Shown here: positions 1 through 6,422 of the stretch, one piece after another | Position numbering within the stretch: the stretch's first letter is position 1 | Layout: every line of letters begins with the position of its first letter | Origin: Thermoplasmatota archaeon | GTDB taxonomy: Archaea; Thermoplasmatota; Thermoplasmata; Thermoplasmatales; GCA-001856825 | Direction: 5' to 3' | Assembly: GCA_023379555.1 (NCBI GenBank) | Contig: JAMCQR010000052.1 | Coordinates: 1 to 8,010 of the forward strand | Length of the DNA stretch: 8,010 nt | Program-made: the position numbers and the translations under genes | The notes under the pieces: model-generated | Told to the model about the DNA's origin: nothing | Databases searched by the model: none | What the model saw: only the letters and a program-made list of their open reading frames with translations

Positions 1-1619
1 TGGAGGTAGCTTCCGCAGCGTCTGCTGGAGGACTGAGGTCATTCGTTTTCATGAAGCACGTGGGTCTGAACGTCGCGATGGATTCGTTCGTCTCACTGTC
101 TGGAGCAGGGGTGAAGGGAGGCATGGTAGTCTTCTCTGCTGACGACCCTTCCATGCATTCGTCCCAGAACGAACAGGACAACAGATTCTTGGGAAAATTT
201 GCACGGGCCATAGTAATAGAACCATCAAGCCCGCAGGAGCTCAAGGACTATATCGTTCACGCTTTCGATATTTCAGAAGAGTTTGGACATCCTGTCTTGA
301 TCAGGAGCGTCACTCGTATTTCGCACGTAAGAGCACCAGTTAGACTTGGAGAGATCAAGGAAAAGAATGAGTGGAAATACGAGAAGAGTGCCTCATTAGT
401 TTTGTTGCCGGAAAATGCCTACAAGGCACAGATGTCGATTGTGAACAGACTTGAAAAAGTCAGATCTTCTAAATATAACGCTATCCTGAACAGCGTGTAC
501 GGCGACTCCTCCACGCTGATAATTACGTCTGGTGCTGCCTACAACTACATAGATGAAGCCCTCCAGATGCTTAACGTGAAGGCTAGAATCTTGAAGATCG
601 GACTGAGCTTTCCACTCGACCAAGAAATGATTCTCAGGGAGGTAGAGAAAGCCGAACGAGTTGTCTTCGTCGAAGAAGGTGGTCCCTTCTTGGAGGAACA
701 AGTTCTATCGCTCTGTGCTATTCGCTCGATCAACAAGAAATTCTATGGGAAGATTAACGGGAGCATTTCCACTTCGTACGAAATGGATGTGGACCGTGTG
801 GCAGGTTTTCTCTCCAAGATATACGGTATCCCATTCCAGACGAAAACCCAAAATTTGATTCTTCCAGAAAGAGCGCCAGTACTTTGTCCAGGTTGCCCTC
901 ACAGAGCAACTTATTATGTGGCAAAGTTGGCCATGAAACAGAGGGGAATCCAGAACGCTATAGTACCCACTGACATCGGTTGCTATTCCCTCGGATATTA
1001 CGAACCGTATCAGCTCGGAGACTACTGCTTCTCTATGGGTTCTTCGATCGGCTCTTCTAGCGGATTCACGATAGAGGCAAAAGAGAGGGTCGTCAGTTTC
1101 ATAGGAGACAGCACCTTCTTCCACGCTGGAATCCCTGGTCTCATCAACGCATACCACAACAATCACAACTTCGTCTTGGTCATCATGGACAATTACGTCA
1201 CTGCGATGACCGGCGGACAGCCTACCCCTGAAACGACCCCACCCTTCAAGAGGGTAGACATAGAGAGCGTGGTGAGAGGGATCGGAATTAAGAACGTATA
1301 CTCGATGGATCCTTATGACCTCAAGAATTCACTCGACACATTCAAGAAGGCCCTGGATTCCAATGAACTTGCTGTCATTATAAGCAAGAGGGAATGTGCC
1401 CTAGAAGTAGACAGGAAGAGAGCACCTTCTGAGGCGAAGGTCTTCCAGATAAACCAGGACAAGTGCAATCTCTGTTACAACTGCGTGAAGAATTTCGCTT
1501 GCGCAGCCTTTTATGTGAATGAGGGCAGAGTGTACATCGATCCGGAACTGTGCGACGGTTGCTCAGTCTGTTCTGAACCACTCGTCTGTCCGTTCAACGC
1601 CATCGAGGTGAAACCATAG
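1..1619 (+). CDS. iorA: Indolepyruvate:ferredoxin oxidoreductase, alpha subunit (5' partial)
   Basis: Catalytic subunit of IorAB, which oxidatively decarboxylates aryl-2-oxoacids (indolepyruvate, phenylpyruvate) to aryl-acetyl-CoA using ferredoxin; cytoplasmic. The reading frame is open from position 3, and the residues before the ATG at 51 already read as family sequence (ending LRSFVF before MKHVGLN), so that ATG is internal and the true start lies before the window. Seen: the family signature MHSSQNEQDNR near 150-185; a CPGCPHRAT thiamine-diphosphate domain motif near 885-910; a GDSTFFHAG motif at about 1104 followed by NN and DNYVTAMTGGQ, the ThDP/metal-binding pattern. The C-terminus carries two ferredoxin-like clusters: Cx2Cx2Cx4C at 1464-1502 and Cx2Cx2Cx5CP at 1551-1592. 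The first is followed by Ala rather than the common Pro, but all four cysteines are present. The stop codon shares its last base with the iorB start. Identification is firm; substrate preference is inferred from the family. Confidence 0.96.
   Translation, partial: EVASAASAGGLRSFVFMKHVGLNVAMDSFVSLSGAGVKGGMVVFSADDPSMHSSQNEQDNRFLGKFARAIVIEPSSPQELKDYIVHAFDISEEFGHPVLIRSVTRISHVRAPVRLGEIKEKNEWKYEKSASLVLLPENAYKAQMSIVNRLEKVRSSKYNAILNSVYGDSSTLIITSGAAYNYIDEALQMLNVKARILKIGLSFPLDQEMILREVEKAERVVFVEEGGPFLEEQVLSLCAIRSINKKFYGKINGSISTSYEMDVDRVAGFLSKIYGIPFQTKTQNLILPERAPVLCPGCPHRATYYVAKLAMKQRGIQNAIVPTDIGCYSLGYYEPYQLGDYCFSMGSSIGSSSGFTIEAKERVVSFIGDSTFFHAGIPGLINAYHNNHNFVLVIMDNYVTAMTGGQPTPETTPPFKRVDIESVVRGIGIKNVYSMDPYDLKNSLDTFKKALDSNELAVIISKRECALEVDRKRAPSEAKVFQINQDKCNLCYNCVKNFACAAFYVNEGRVYIDPELCDGCSVCSEPLVCPFNAIEVKP
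1605..1611 (+). promoter_or_regulatory. Shine-Dalgarno sequence for iorB
   Basis: GAGGTGA lies 7 nt before the GTG at 1619, inside the last codons of iorA. It matches the 16S anti-SD well and supports a GTG start that overlaps the iorA stop by one base. Confidence 0.8.
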
Positions 1620-2212
1620 TGGTCTCCCTGGTCTTAGCTGGTGTAGGAGGACAGGGAATAATAACTGTAGCCAACATAGTTGGAAAGGCAGCTTTGATTG
1701 AAGGTAAGAATGCTCTAATGACAGAACTGCATGGCATGGCACAGAGAGGAGGAAAAATAGTGGTAGAAGTCAGGATCGGAGACTACAAGAGTGCCATCAT
1801 CCCGGCAAGATCTGCGGATATCATGCTCGCATTCGAGGAACTCGAGGGGGCCAGAAACCTATCAAAATTGAAAGAATCCGGGGTGATATTGTTGAACAGA
1901 AGAATGATACATCCCGTTTCCCTCACAATGAAGATACAGGATTACCCTGAAAGGATCGTTGCAGAGGCACTGAGCAAGTACAAGACGATCACCGTGGACG
2001 CAGACCAAATAGCGATGAACTTAGGAAACAAGAGGGTAGCTAACACTGCCATGATTGGTGCGACTTTTTCAACTGGACTGCTGAACCTCAGTGAAGGGAG
2101 CCTGATAACGGCAATCAAGGAATCGTTACCGGAAAAGCACTGGGACATCAACAAGAAGGCGTTCGAGCGGGGTAAAATTATCCCCGCATTCGAGACGGCA
2201 AAGGTCGCATGA
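1619..2212 (+). CDS. iorB: Indolepyruvate:ferredoxin oxidoreductase, beta subunit
   Basis: Smaller subunit of the IorAB complex and partner of the preceding alpha subunit; it belongs to the pyruvate/ketoisovalerate oxidoreductase gamma-domain family. The 197-residue length is normal. Seen: the N-terminal glycine-rich GVGGQG at residues 8-13 followed by a helix, and the family signature TELHGMAQRGG at 35-45; later segments (MIGATFSTGLL around 145) also fit the family. Translation starts at GTG 1619, whose G is the last base of the iorA TAG, with a strong SD at 1605-1611; this 1-nt overlap implies coupled synthesis in equal amounts. The 3' end overlaps the next gene by 4 nt (ATGA). Subunit assignment is certain; whether the enzyme prefers indolepyruvate or another aryl-pyruvate cannot be read from sequence. 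Confidence 0.95.
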   Translation: MVSLVLAGVGGQGIITVANIVGKAALIEGKNALMTELHGMAQRGGKIVVEVRIGDYKSAIIPARSADIMLAFEELEGARNLSKLKESGVILLNRRMIHPVSLTMKIQDYPERIVAEALSKYKTITVDADQIAMNLGNKRVANTAMIGATFSTGLLNLSEGSLITAIKESLPEKHWDINKKAFERGKIIPAFETAKVA

Positions 2213-3078
2213 AAATAAACATAATTGGCGCAGGTTCGATGGGCATAGTCCTGTCTTACTTTCTCCACAAGAAAAACGAAGTGGTGCTGACGGTTAGGAA
2301 TGGGGAAAAGAAGTACTACGATGGGGGTCTCGTGTTGTGGGACAATGGGAAAGAGGAGAAGTTTGTCGTAAGAGTCTCAGAGGGAATAGAGGACTCCGAT
2401 CTCACGATAATTGCAGTAAAGTCTTATGACCTGCAAGGGGTATATGCGAGTTATAATCTCAAGGGTAATGTGATCCTAATCCAGAACGGGCTGACCCACA
2501 TCAGCACGGAAAGAGATGGAGTTTTGAAAATATATGCGGTCACAACCTGGGCTTCGAAGAGACTATCGAAGGGAGTTGCTGAACTCACTGGAAAGGGTTA
2601 CTTCAGACTAGGAAGCAGATCCGGAGAGATTGACCTTAGATTTTTGAGGGAATCGGGAATTGAAGCTGAATGGGTGAATGACATAGAACTGGAACTGTAC
2701 AGGAAAGCTGCAATAAACGCAGTGATAAACCCCATAACATCCCTATTCGGCGTGAAGAATGGACAGCTACCGCGTGTTAAAGAGCTGTGGAGCATAGCTT
2801 CGGCTACCATCAATGAGCTCGAAGAACTATTTTCGAGAATGGGTTACAGACTGGAAGTTGAGAAGAACGTTTTGGAGACCTGCAAGGTTACTGCCGACAA
2901 TGATAGCAGCATGCTTCAGGACATACGACAGGGAAAGCGGACCGAGATTGATTCAATAACGGGAGAACTGATCTCGCTTGGCCTGAAGAATGGAGTTGAT
3001 ATGAAGACCAACGTCTTCCTTTACGATTCCATAAAATTTCTGCAGTCCCACCAGAGCACCAAGAACAATAATTTCTAA
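2209..3078 (+). CDS. panE: 2-dehydropantoate 2-reductase (ketopantoate reductase)
   Basis: NADPH-dependent reduction of 2-dehydropantoate to pantoate, a step toward coenzyme A; cytoplasmic. The 289 residues fit the PanE/ApbA family. Seen: N-terminal Rossmann fold with GAGSMG at 7-12; IAVKSYDL at 68-75; the IQNGL loop at 91-95; a helical C-terminal domain with RKAAINAVINP at 165-175, whose K166, N170 and N174 match the catalytic Lys and Asn positions of the E. coli enzyme; and SMLQDIRQGKRTEID at 234-248, giving S234 and E246 at the pantoate-binding positions. All expected catalytic residues are present. The ATG overlaps the iorB stop (ATGA), with a close AAGGT at 2201-2205. The gene is the last of the iorAB operon and converges on purF with a 12-nt gap. 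A paralogue acting on another 2-oxoacid is possible, but the active site argues for ketopantoate. Confidence 0.88.
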   Translation: MKINIIGAGSMGIVLSYFLHKKNEVVLTVRNGEKKYYDGGLVLWDNGKEEKFVVRVSEGIEDSDLTIIAVKSYDLQGVYASYNLKGNVILIQNGLTHISTERDGVLKIYAVTTWASKRLSKGVAELTGKGYFRLGSRSGEIDLRFLRESGIEAEWVNDIELELYRKAAINAVINPITSLFGVKNGQLPRVKELWSIASATINELEELFSRMGYRLEVEKNVLETCKVTADNDSSMLQDIRQGKRTEIDSITGELISLGLKNGVDMKTNVFLYDSIKFLQSHQSTKNNNF

Positions 3079-3090
3079 ATGTACCGCAGC

Positions 3091-4497
3091 TCAGTGACTT
3101 CCAACTCTCACAGGATACTTGTCATTAAGGCAACCGAGGCAGAGATTTTCTTTTCCTAGGCTAGTAGCCTCAATAAGTCCTTCCAGGGAAATGTAGCGAA
3201 GACTGTCAGCACCTAGTTTTGCATTTATTTCCTTGAGGCTCCGATTTGCGGCAATGAACTGGTCCTTTGTTTTCATGTCTATTCCGAGGTAACAGGGAAA
3301 GCGCACGGGTGGACACGCTATCCTCAGATGGACCTCTTTCGCACCGTATTTCTTCAGCATCTTTACGATCTTTCTGGTGGTGTTCCCTCTTATGATACTG
3401 TCGTCGACCAGGACCACTTTTTTTCCCGCTATCAGCTGTTTTATCGGATTCAGTTTTATGTCGAGCTCACTTTCCCTACCTGCCTGCTCTGGCATGATAA
3501 AAGTTCTGTCCACGTATCTGTTCTTGATTAGTCCTTCCGTGAGTGGTATACCTGATTCTTCGGCATATCCCTGCGCGTGGGTTCTTGCAGAGTCAGGAAC
3601 CGCAACCACGCAGTCGGCTCCCCTTACTGGACTCTCCCGAGCGAGAATCCTCCCGAGTTCCATCCTTGTCTCGAATACACTCCTTCCATCAACCACGCTG
3701 TCAGGTCGTGCAAAGTAAACGTACTCAAACATGCAATGAGCGGTCTTCGAAGATTCATTGTAAACGAAGGAATCGATTTCATTCTTCTTGATTTCCACTA
3801 TTTCTCCGGGGCGGACATCCCTTATCATCTTTCCGTTGAGCTGATCGAACACCACGCTCTCTGATGCAGCACCGTAACCAAATTCTGTCGTCCCAACTAC
3901 CAGGGGCCTGATTCCATTTGGGTCACGTGCAACGAAAACACGCTGATTGATCATTAAGTTTAAAGAGTATGCTCCAACCAATTTTTTGAATGTGTTCTTC
4001 ATTGAGAGAACAGGATCAGACGTTTTGGAGAGTTCAATCGAGAGCAATTTCATCACGACTTCTGTATCAGAATTAGTTGCAAAGGAGTACCCCTTGCTTT
4101 CAAGCGACCTTTTGAGTTGTGGAGCATTGACTATCTCACCGTTGTGTCCGATAGCTATCTCAAACTTTCCGATGTTTGCGTACAGGGGCTGGGCATTCTC
4201 GAGCGTGGAAGAGCCTGCCGTGCTGTACCTGATGTGCCCTATACCTATACCAGTATCTTTCTCTATCTTCACGCCTGAAAAAACTTCGTTGACAAGACCC
4301 ATTCCCTTATAGTTCTTGAGGACTTTTCCGGTGTTTATAGAAATTCCAGAAGATTCCTGTCCCCTGTGTTGGATTATCCTCAGTGACTGTACTAATCTGT
4401 AACCGACCGGGATGCTCTCCGCAAGAGCTACAATCCCGCAGGATTCACCTAGACTTCGCCCAGTTATAACTTCTGATCCGTGAGTCTGGATATCCAC
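3091..4497 (-). CDS. purF: Amidophosphoribosyltransferase (glutamine PRPP amidotransferase)
   Basis: Commits PRPP to de novo purine synthesis: glutamine plus PRPP gives 5-phosphoribosylamine. The 468 residues contain an N-terminal Ntn-type glutaminase domain and a C-terminal phosphoribosyltransferase domain. Seen: nucleophile Cys20 in CGIVAL, GHIRYSTAG at 87-95, GHNGEIVN at 118-125, EYVYFARPDS at 258-267, and the PRPP loop VVLVDDSIIRGNT at 361-373. Cys255, Cys402, Cys453 and Cys456 sit where Bacillus-type enzymes bind a [4Fe-4S] cluster. The GTG at 4497 is the only start codon in frame between the upstream stop and Cys20; GGTG lies 8 nt before it. This leaves a 19-residue propeptide that must be cleaved to free Cys20, and overlaps rpl37e by 53 nt in another frame. 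Third gene of lsm-rpl37e-purF. Function is firm; the cluster and propeptide cleavage are inferred from the family. Confidence 0.95.
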   Translation of the reverse strand: MDIQTHGSEVITGRSLGESCGIVALAESIPVGYRLVQSLRIIQHRGQESSGISINTGKVLKNYKGMGLVNEVFSGVKIEKDTGIGIGHIRYSTAGSSTLENAQPLYANIGKFEIAIGHNGEIVNAPQLKRSLESKGYSFATNSDTEVVMKLLSIELSKTSDPVLSMKNTFKKLVGAYSLNLMINQRVFVARDPNGIRPLVVGTTEFGYGAASESVVFDQLNGKMIRDVRPGEIVEIKKNEIDSFVYNESSKTAHCMFEYVYFARPDSVVDGRSVFETRMELGRILARESPVRGADCVVAVPDSARTHAQGYAEESGIPLTEGLIKNRYVDRTFIMPEQAGRESELDIKLNPIKQLIAGKKVVLVDDSIIRGNTTRKIVKMLKKYGAKEVHLRIACPPVRFPCYLGIDMKTKDQFIAANRSLKEINAKLGADSLRYISLEGLIEATSLGKENLCLGCLNDKYPVRVGSH

Positions 4498-4606
4498 AGT
4501 GAGCGCACCTTTTATGCGTTACGTTGTAAGAATGCTGGCCACATCTTCTACACTTTATATGGACTTTTATCCTGTTTCTCCTTCCCATTGAAGGGGTTCC
4601 TCTCAT
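4445..4606 (-). CDS. rpl37e: 50S ribosomal protein L37e (small gene overlapping purF)
   Basis: Small zinc-ribbon protein of the large ribosomal subunit, found in archaea and eukaryotes, which binds 23S rRNA. I translated it by hand: 53 residues, starting MRGTPSMGRRNR and ending SYNWAKSR before a TGA at 4447-4445. The family N-terminus (GTPSMG), the basic body, the two zinc-binding pairs CRRC (Cys19, Cys22) and CAHC (Cys34, Cys37), and the conserved RIRSYNW tail are all there, so it looks complete and functional. Its ATG is one base past the lsm stop and a GGAGG lies 9 nt upstream within lsm. Its last 53 nt also encode the purF start in another frame. The order lsm, rpl37e, purF occurs in other Euryarchaeota as far as I recall. 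At this length it is easily lost from ORF-based gene lists. Confidence 0.95.
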   Translation of the reverse strand: MRGTPSMGRRNRIKVHIKCRRCGQHSYNVTHKRCAHCGYPDSRIRSYNWAKSR

Positions 4607-4607
4607 C

Positions 4608-4844
4608 TTATATCGCCTCCGAAGGTGAAATGTAGACTACTACGTCTCCTCTGACTATCATTATGGGGAATGTCCCCCTGCTCTTGTTTTCCACTACCTC
4701 CTCGGCATTCTTGATGACAAGGTTGAGGTGTTGGTCATAACCATCCAGCAGTCCCCTATACTCTCTGTTCCACTTAACCTTGACCAGTACGTACTGGTTC
4801 AGGCTATTTCCTAGAACGTTAAGAGGACGTAGCTTGCCTTCCAT
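4608..4844 (-). CDS. Archaeal Sm-like (LSm) RNA-binding protein
   Basis: An Sm-fold protein expected to form a ring that binds U-rich RNA; archaeal members act as RNA chaperones and associate with tRNA precursors and RNA-processing factors. The 78 residues are normal for the archaeal Sm1 type. Seen: an N-terminal helix (RPLNVLGNSLNQ), the Sm1 motif with YRGLLDGYDQHLNLV at residues 29-43, and the Sm2 motif with IVRGDVVVYISP at 63-74. His39, Asn41 and Arg65 lie at the positions that make the uridine-binding pocket in characterised homologues. It is the first gene of the lsm-rpl37e-purF unit, with its stop one base before the rpl37e ATG. A TATA element about 24 nt before the ATG and the absence of an SD point to a leaderless transcript. 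Family assignment is firm; the RNA partners are not visible here. Confidence 0.95.
   Translation of the reverse strand: MEGKLRPLNVLGNSLNQYVLVKVKWNREYRGLLDGYDQHLNLVIKNAEEVVENKSRGTFPIMIVRGDVVVYISPSEAI
4616..4620 (-). promoter_or_regulatory. Shine-Dalgarno sequence for rpl37e
   Basis: On the minus strand GGAGG, continuing as GGAGGCGAT, lies 9 nt before the rpl37e ATG and within the last codons of lsm. It is a near-full match to the archaeal anti-SD and fixes the rpl37e start. Confidence 0.75.
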
Positions 4845-4862
4845 GGAACCAGATTGTTACCT

Positions 4863-4873
4863 AATATATAATA
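4863..4873 (-). promoter_or_regulatory. TATA-box promoter of lsm-rpl37e-purF
   Basis: The minus strand reads TATTATATATT here, an archaeal TATA element centred about 24 nt before the lsm ATG. With the usual spacing from TATA box to start site, transcription would begin at or within a few bases of the ATG, giving a leaderless message; no SD is present before that ATG. No clear BRE could be assigned. Confidence 0.7.
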
Positions 4874-5042
4874 GTGATTAGTTTGGCGTCGGGCTGATAG
4901 TGTTGGTAGTACTGTGGGAAAGCCAATATTCGTCACCTTGATTGAACCACTCGTTCATTGGTGATATTTTTTCTCCGATCTGTAGTTCAACAAACCATCT
5001 GGGTTAAGAAGACGTTATTTTGATTGGAGAACTTGATTTAAA
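4874..5042. other. Intergenic stretch between lsm and the decayed gene
   Basis: No coding frame, RNA gene or convincing repeat is visible. A T6 run at about 4967-4972 and a weak TCACC/GGTGA pair with a long loop were seen, neither strong enough to call. An AT-rich TTATTTT at 5015-5021, about 25 nt before the GTG at 5043, could be the remnant TATA box of the decayed gene that follows. Confidence 0.4.
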
Positions 5043-5724
5043 GTGAGAGAAGAAAGCGTGCAAATCCCAACGGCAAAGAAACTAATAAGGCGGGAGGAAC
5101 TAGACGCTCTTCTTAAAATCAAGACTTTCCCAAAGATTGCCGTGGTTGGTTGTGTGATAAGTCTGGTCTTATTCCTGGACCTAATCCTTTTGTAAGGTCT
5201 GATCTGAGAGGCGAATATGCAGCCAACCACAGATAGCTTTTCTGATACCTGGCCTAATCATTATGGCTGTCCTCTTCGCTGTATATATCGTTGTTCAGCT
5301 GTTATCCTTGCTGTATCTAAGGTCCGGATATGGACTGCTCAAGGTGGACCTTAGAAACTTTCAGAACACCGTATGACGGAGTTATTCTATACTTCGCAGG
5401 TACCATCATCGAAGCCATTTTTGGAATCGTGATCATGGGCTCCGAGTGCCGTTTCTTCCTCCGCTTGACAGATAGGTACGACCATTTGTTGTGGTTGATC
5501 GTATTCTTGGCACAATGTTGACTTTCATTGGACCTGTTCTGAGACTAACTATGGGCTCATTTCGCCTGAAGTCTAATTTTGGAAGGTCCACATTCGGTCA
5601 CGCGGGGATTTTGTTCATTTTAGGATTGATCTTTCCTCTCTTCAACATCATTGGTGCAATACTGCTCTACCGGAGGATTAGTTCTCTTTCCTTAAAGGGT
5701 GAAACTATAGAATTTGCGAGTTGA
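5043..5724 (+). pseudogene. Decayed polytopic membrane protein gene, DUF973-like
   Basis: No single frame is open, yet consecutive pieces in all three frames read as one membrane protein. Piece 1 (GTG 5043 to TAA 5195): basic N-terminus with EELDALLKIK, then a membrane helix. Piece 2 (frame of 5203-5376): helix with AVLFAVYIVVQLLSLLYL, then RSGYGLLKVDLRNF. Piece 3 (about 5361-5521): FRTPYDGVILYFAGTIIEA. Piece 4 (5491-5724): GTMLTFIGPV, a linker GRSTFGHAG, and a last helix ending IIGAILLYRRISSL. The RSGY...TPYDG spacing, the pair of C-terminal helices and the final GAILLY resemble DUF973, an archaeal membrane family of unknown function; this is from memory. The switch from piece 2 to piece 3 is explained by one extra T near 5358-5362 (AACTTTC for AACTTC). 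Stops at 5193 and 5202 and the later shift make a pseudogene likelier than programmed frameshifting; sequencing error is an alternative. Confidence 0.65.
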
Positions 5725-5781
5725 GAAATTAATCCGGTTTCAACTATTACTCTTCGCTAAGTCTCCAATTTTGATAAGGTT

Positions 5782-5792
5782 AAAGTATAAGT
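5782..5792 (+). promoter_or_regulatory. Candidate TATA-box promoter of the 5810 gene
   Basis: AAAGTATAAGT is centred about 23 nt before the ATG at 5810. There is no SD before that ATG, so a leaderless transcript is plausible. Confidence 0.5.
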
Positions 5793-5809
5793 AAGGTTAT
5801 TTTGCATTC

Positions 5810-6316
5810 ATGGAGGTTTCACCGACGAATCAGATTTTGGGCGTTATCCTTTTCAGCGCCATTTCTCCTGAATACACCATAAGGTCTATAGTATTCACTG
5901 AAACAGAGGTTCTTCAGATTCCCATTTCGAAGATGAGTGAATTGGCTACCAGAGCTAGCGGGCTTCCCGTTATAGCTGCCTGGCTGCTGGAAGCAGTCAA
6001 CCCTGCCATTTTCTCGGGGCTCGGGGGGCTAGCCGGAATCAAAATGTGGTCAAATCTGAAAAAGAAGACCGAAAATATTTCTCACGTAAAGATTGAGAAA
6101 GGACCGCTTCCCGAGGAATTTGTAGATGCTGCAAAATCTCGACTTCGGTACGAGGACATTAAGAAGGTGAAAATTTCAAAAGTCATGATGTCCACCGACT
6201 ATGTTCTGAACCTTGCTGCTGGTTTTTTGCACACGGAAAACATAGTATTCCAAGAAAAAGCAATGCGGGATGTCACTGCACTTTTGAATGCAACCCCGCT
6301 AGTATCGAAAATGTAG
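5810..6316 (+). CDS. Hypothetical protein with hydrophobic middle segment, possible PH-like fold
   Basis: I do not recognise a named family. The 168-residue protein has an N-terminal part rich in beta-type sequence (IRSIVFTETEVLQIPIS, 24-40), a hydrophobic, Gly/Ala-rich segment at 51-78 that could be a membrane anchor or short hairpin, and a basic KKK stretch at 84-86 just after it. The C-terminal half reads LPEEFVDAAKSRLRYEDIKKVKISK at about 100-124, then strands and a final helix. The order (a first strand pair ending in a TE/TD turn, an LPEE...I.YEDIKKV element, closing helix) resembles small PH-like proteins of archaea; this is an inference with weak support. A membrane-inserted segment within such a domain would be unusual. 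ATG 5810 is chosen for its TATA element at leaderless spacing. It stands alone, with no operon partner: 85 nt after the decayed gene and 106 nt before mtnP, same strand. Confidence 0.7.
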   Translation: MEVSPTNQILGVILFSAISPEYTIRSIVFTETEVLQIPISKMSELATRASGLPVIAAWLLEAVNPAIFSGLGGLAGIKMWSNLKKKTENISHVKIEKGPLPEEFVDAAKSRLRYEDIKKVKISKVMMSTDYVLNLAAGFLHTENIVFQEKAMRDVTALLNATPLVSKM

Positions 6317-6323
6317 GTAAAAG

Positions 6324-6377
6324 AGCTGCAGGATAGAGGTAAGAGGTATTCAATAAATAAACCAAATTTAGCTGCAG
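6324..6377 (+). repeat. Short direct repeat AGCTGCAG upstream of mtnP
   Basis: AGCTGCAG occurs at 6324-6331 and again at 6370-6377, 46 nt apart, in the gap before the MTA phosphorylase gene. The core CTGCAG is a palindrome, so it could be a repressor site, but an 8-base repeat can arise by chance. Confidence 0.25.
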
Positions 6378-6390
6378 TTTGCCATTCCAA

Positions 6391-6400
6391 CACATTTTTA
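6391..6400 (+). promoter_or_regulatory. Possible promoter element or T-rich terminator before mtnP
   Basis: CACATTTTTA is centred about 26 nt before the ATG at 6423, the right place for a TATA box of a leaderless message, although the sequence is a poor TATA match. Its T5 run could instead help end the transcript of the preceding gene. No SD precedes the ATG. Confidence 0.3.
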
Positions 6401-6422
6401 GACTGCCAAATATATAGTTCCG

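Noticed and set aside
51..53. ATG at 51 as the iorA start
   Set aside because: The frame is open back to position 3 and encodes conserved family sequence before this Met, and an IorA starting here would lack its N-terminal ThDP-domain part.
705..1166. Long antisense open frame on the minus strand inside iorA
   Set aside because: Its translation shows no recognisable motif, and the opposite strand carries well-conserved IorA sequence.
3377..4312. Several plus-strand open frames inside purF
   Set aside because: They are antisense to a fully conserved PurF and their composition is that of a shadow frame.
4925..4966. Weak TCACC/GGTGA inverted repeat
   Set aside because: The stem is five bases with a loop of over twenty, easily due to chance.
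5015..5230. Minus-strand open frame of 71 codons
   Set aside because: It is antisense to the first part of the decayed membrane gene, has no SD or TATA element and no recognisable motif.
5043..5724. Programmed frameshifting in the DUF973-like region
   Set aside because: More than one shift plus separate stop codons would be needed, and no slippery heptamer with a downstream structure is evident.
6408..6416. AAATATATA as the mtnP TATA box
   Set aside because: It is only about 11 nt before the ATG; normal spacing would start the message inside the gene and remove the GGS phosphate loop.
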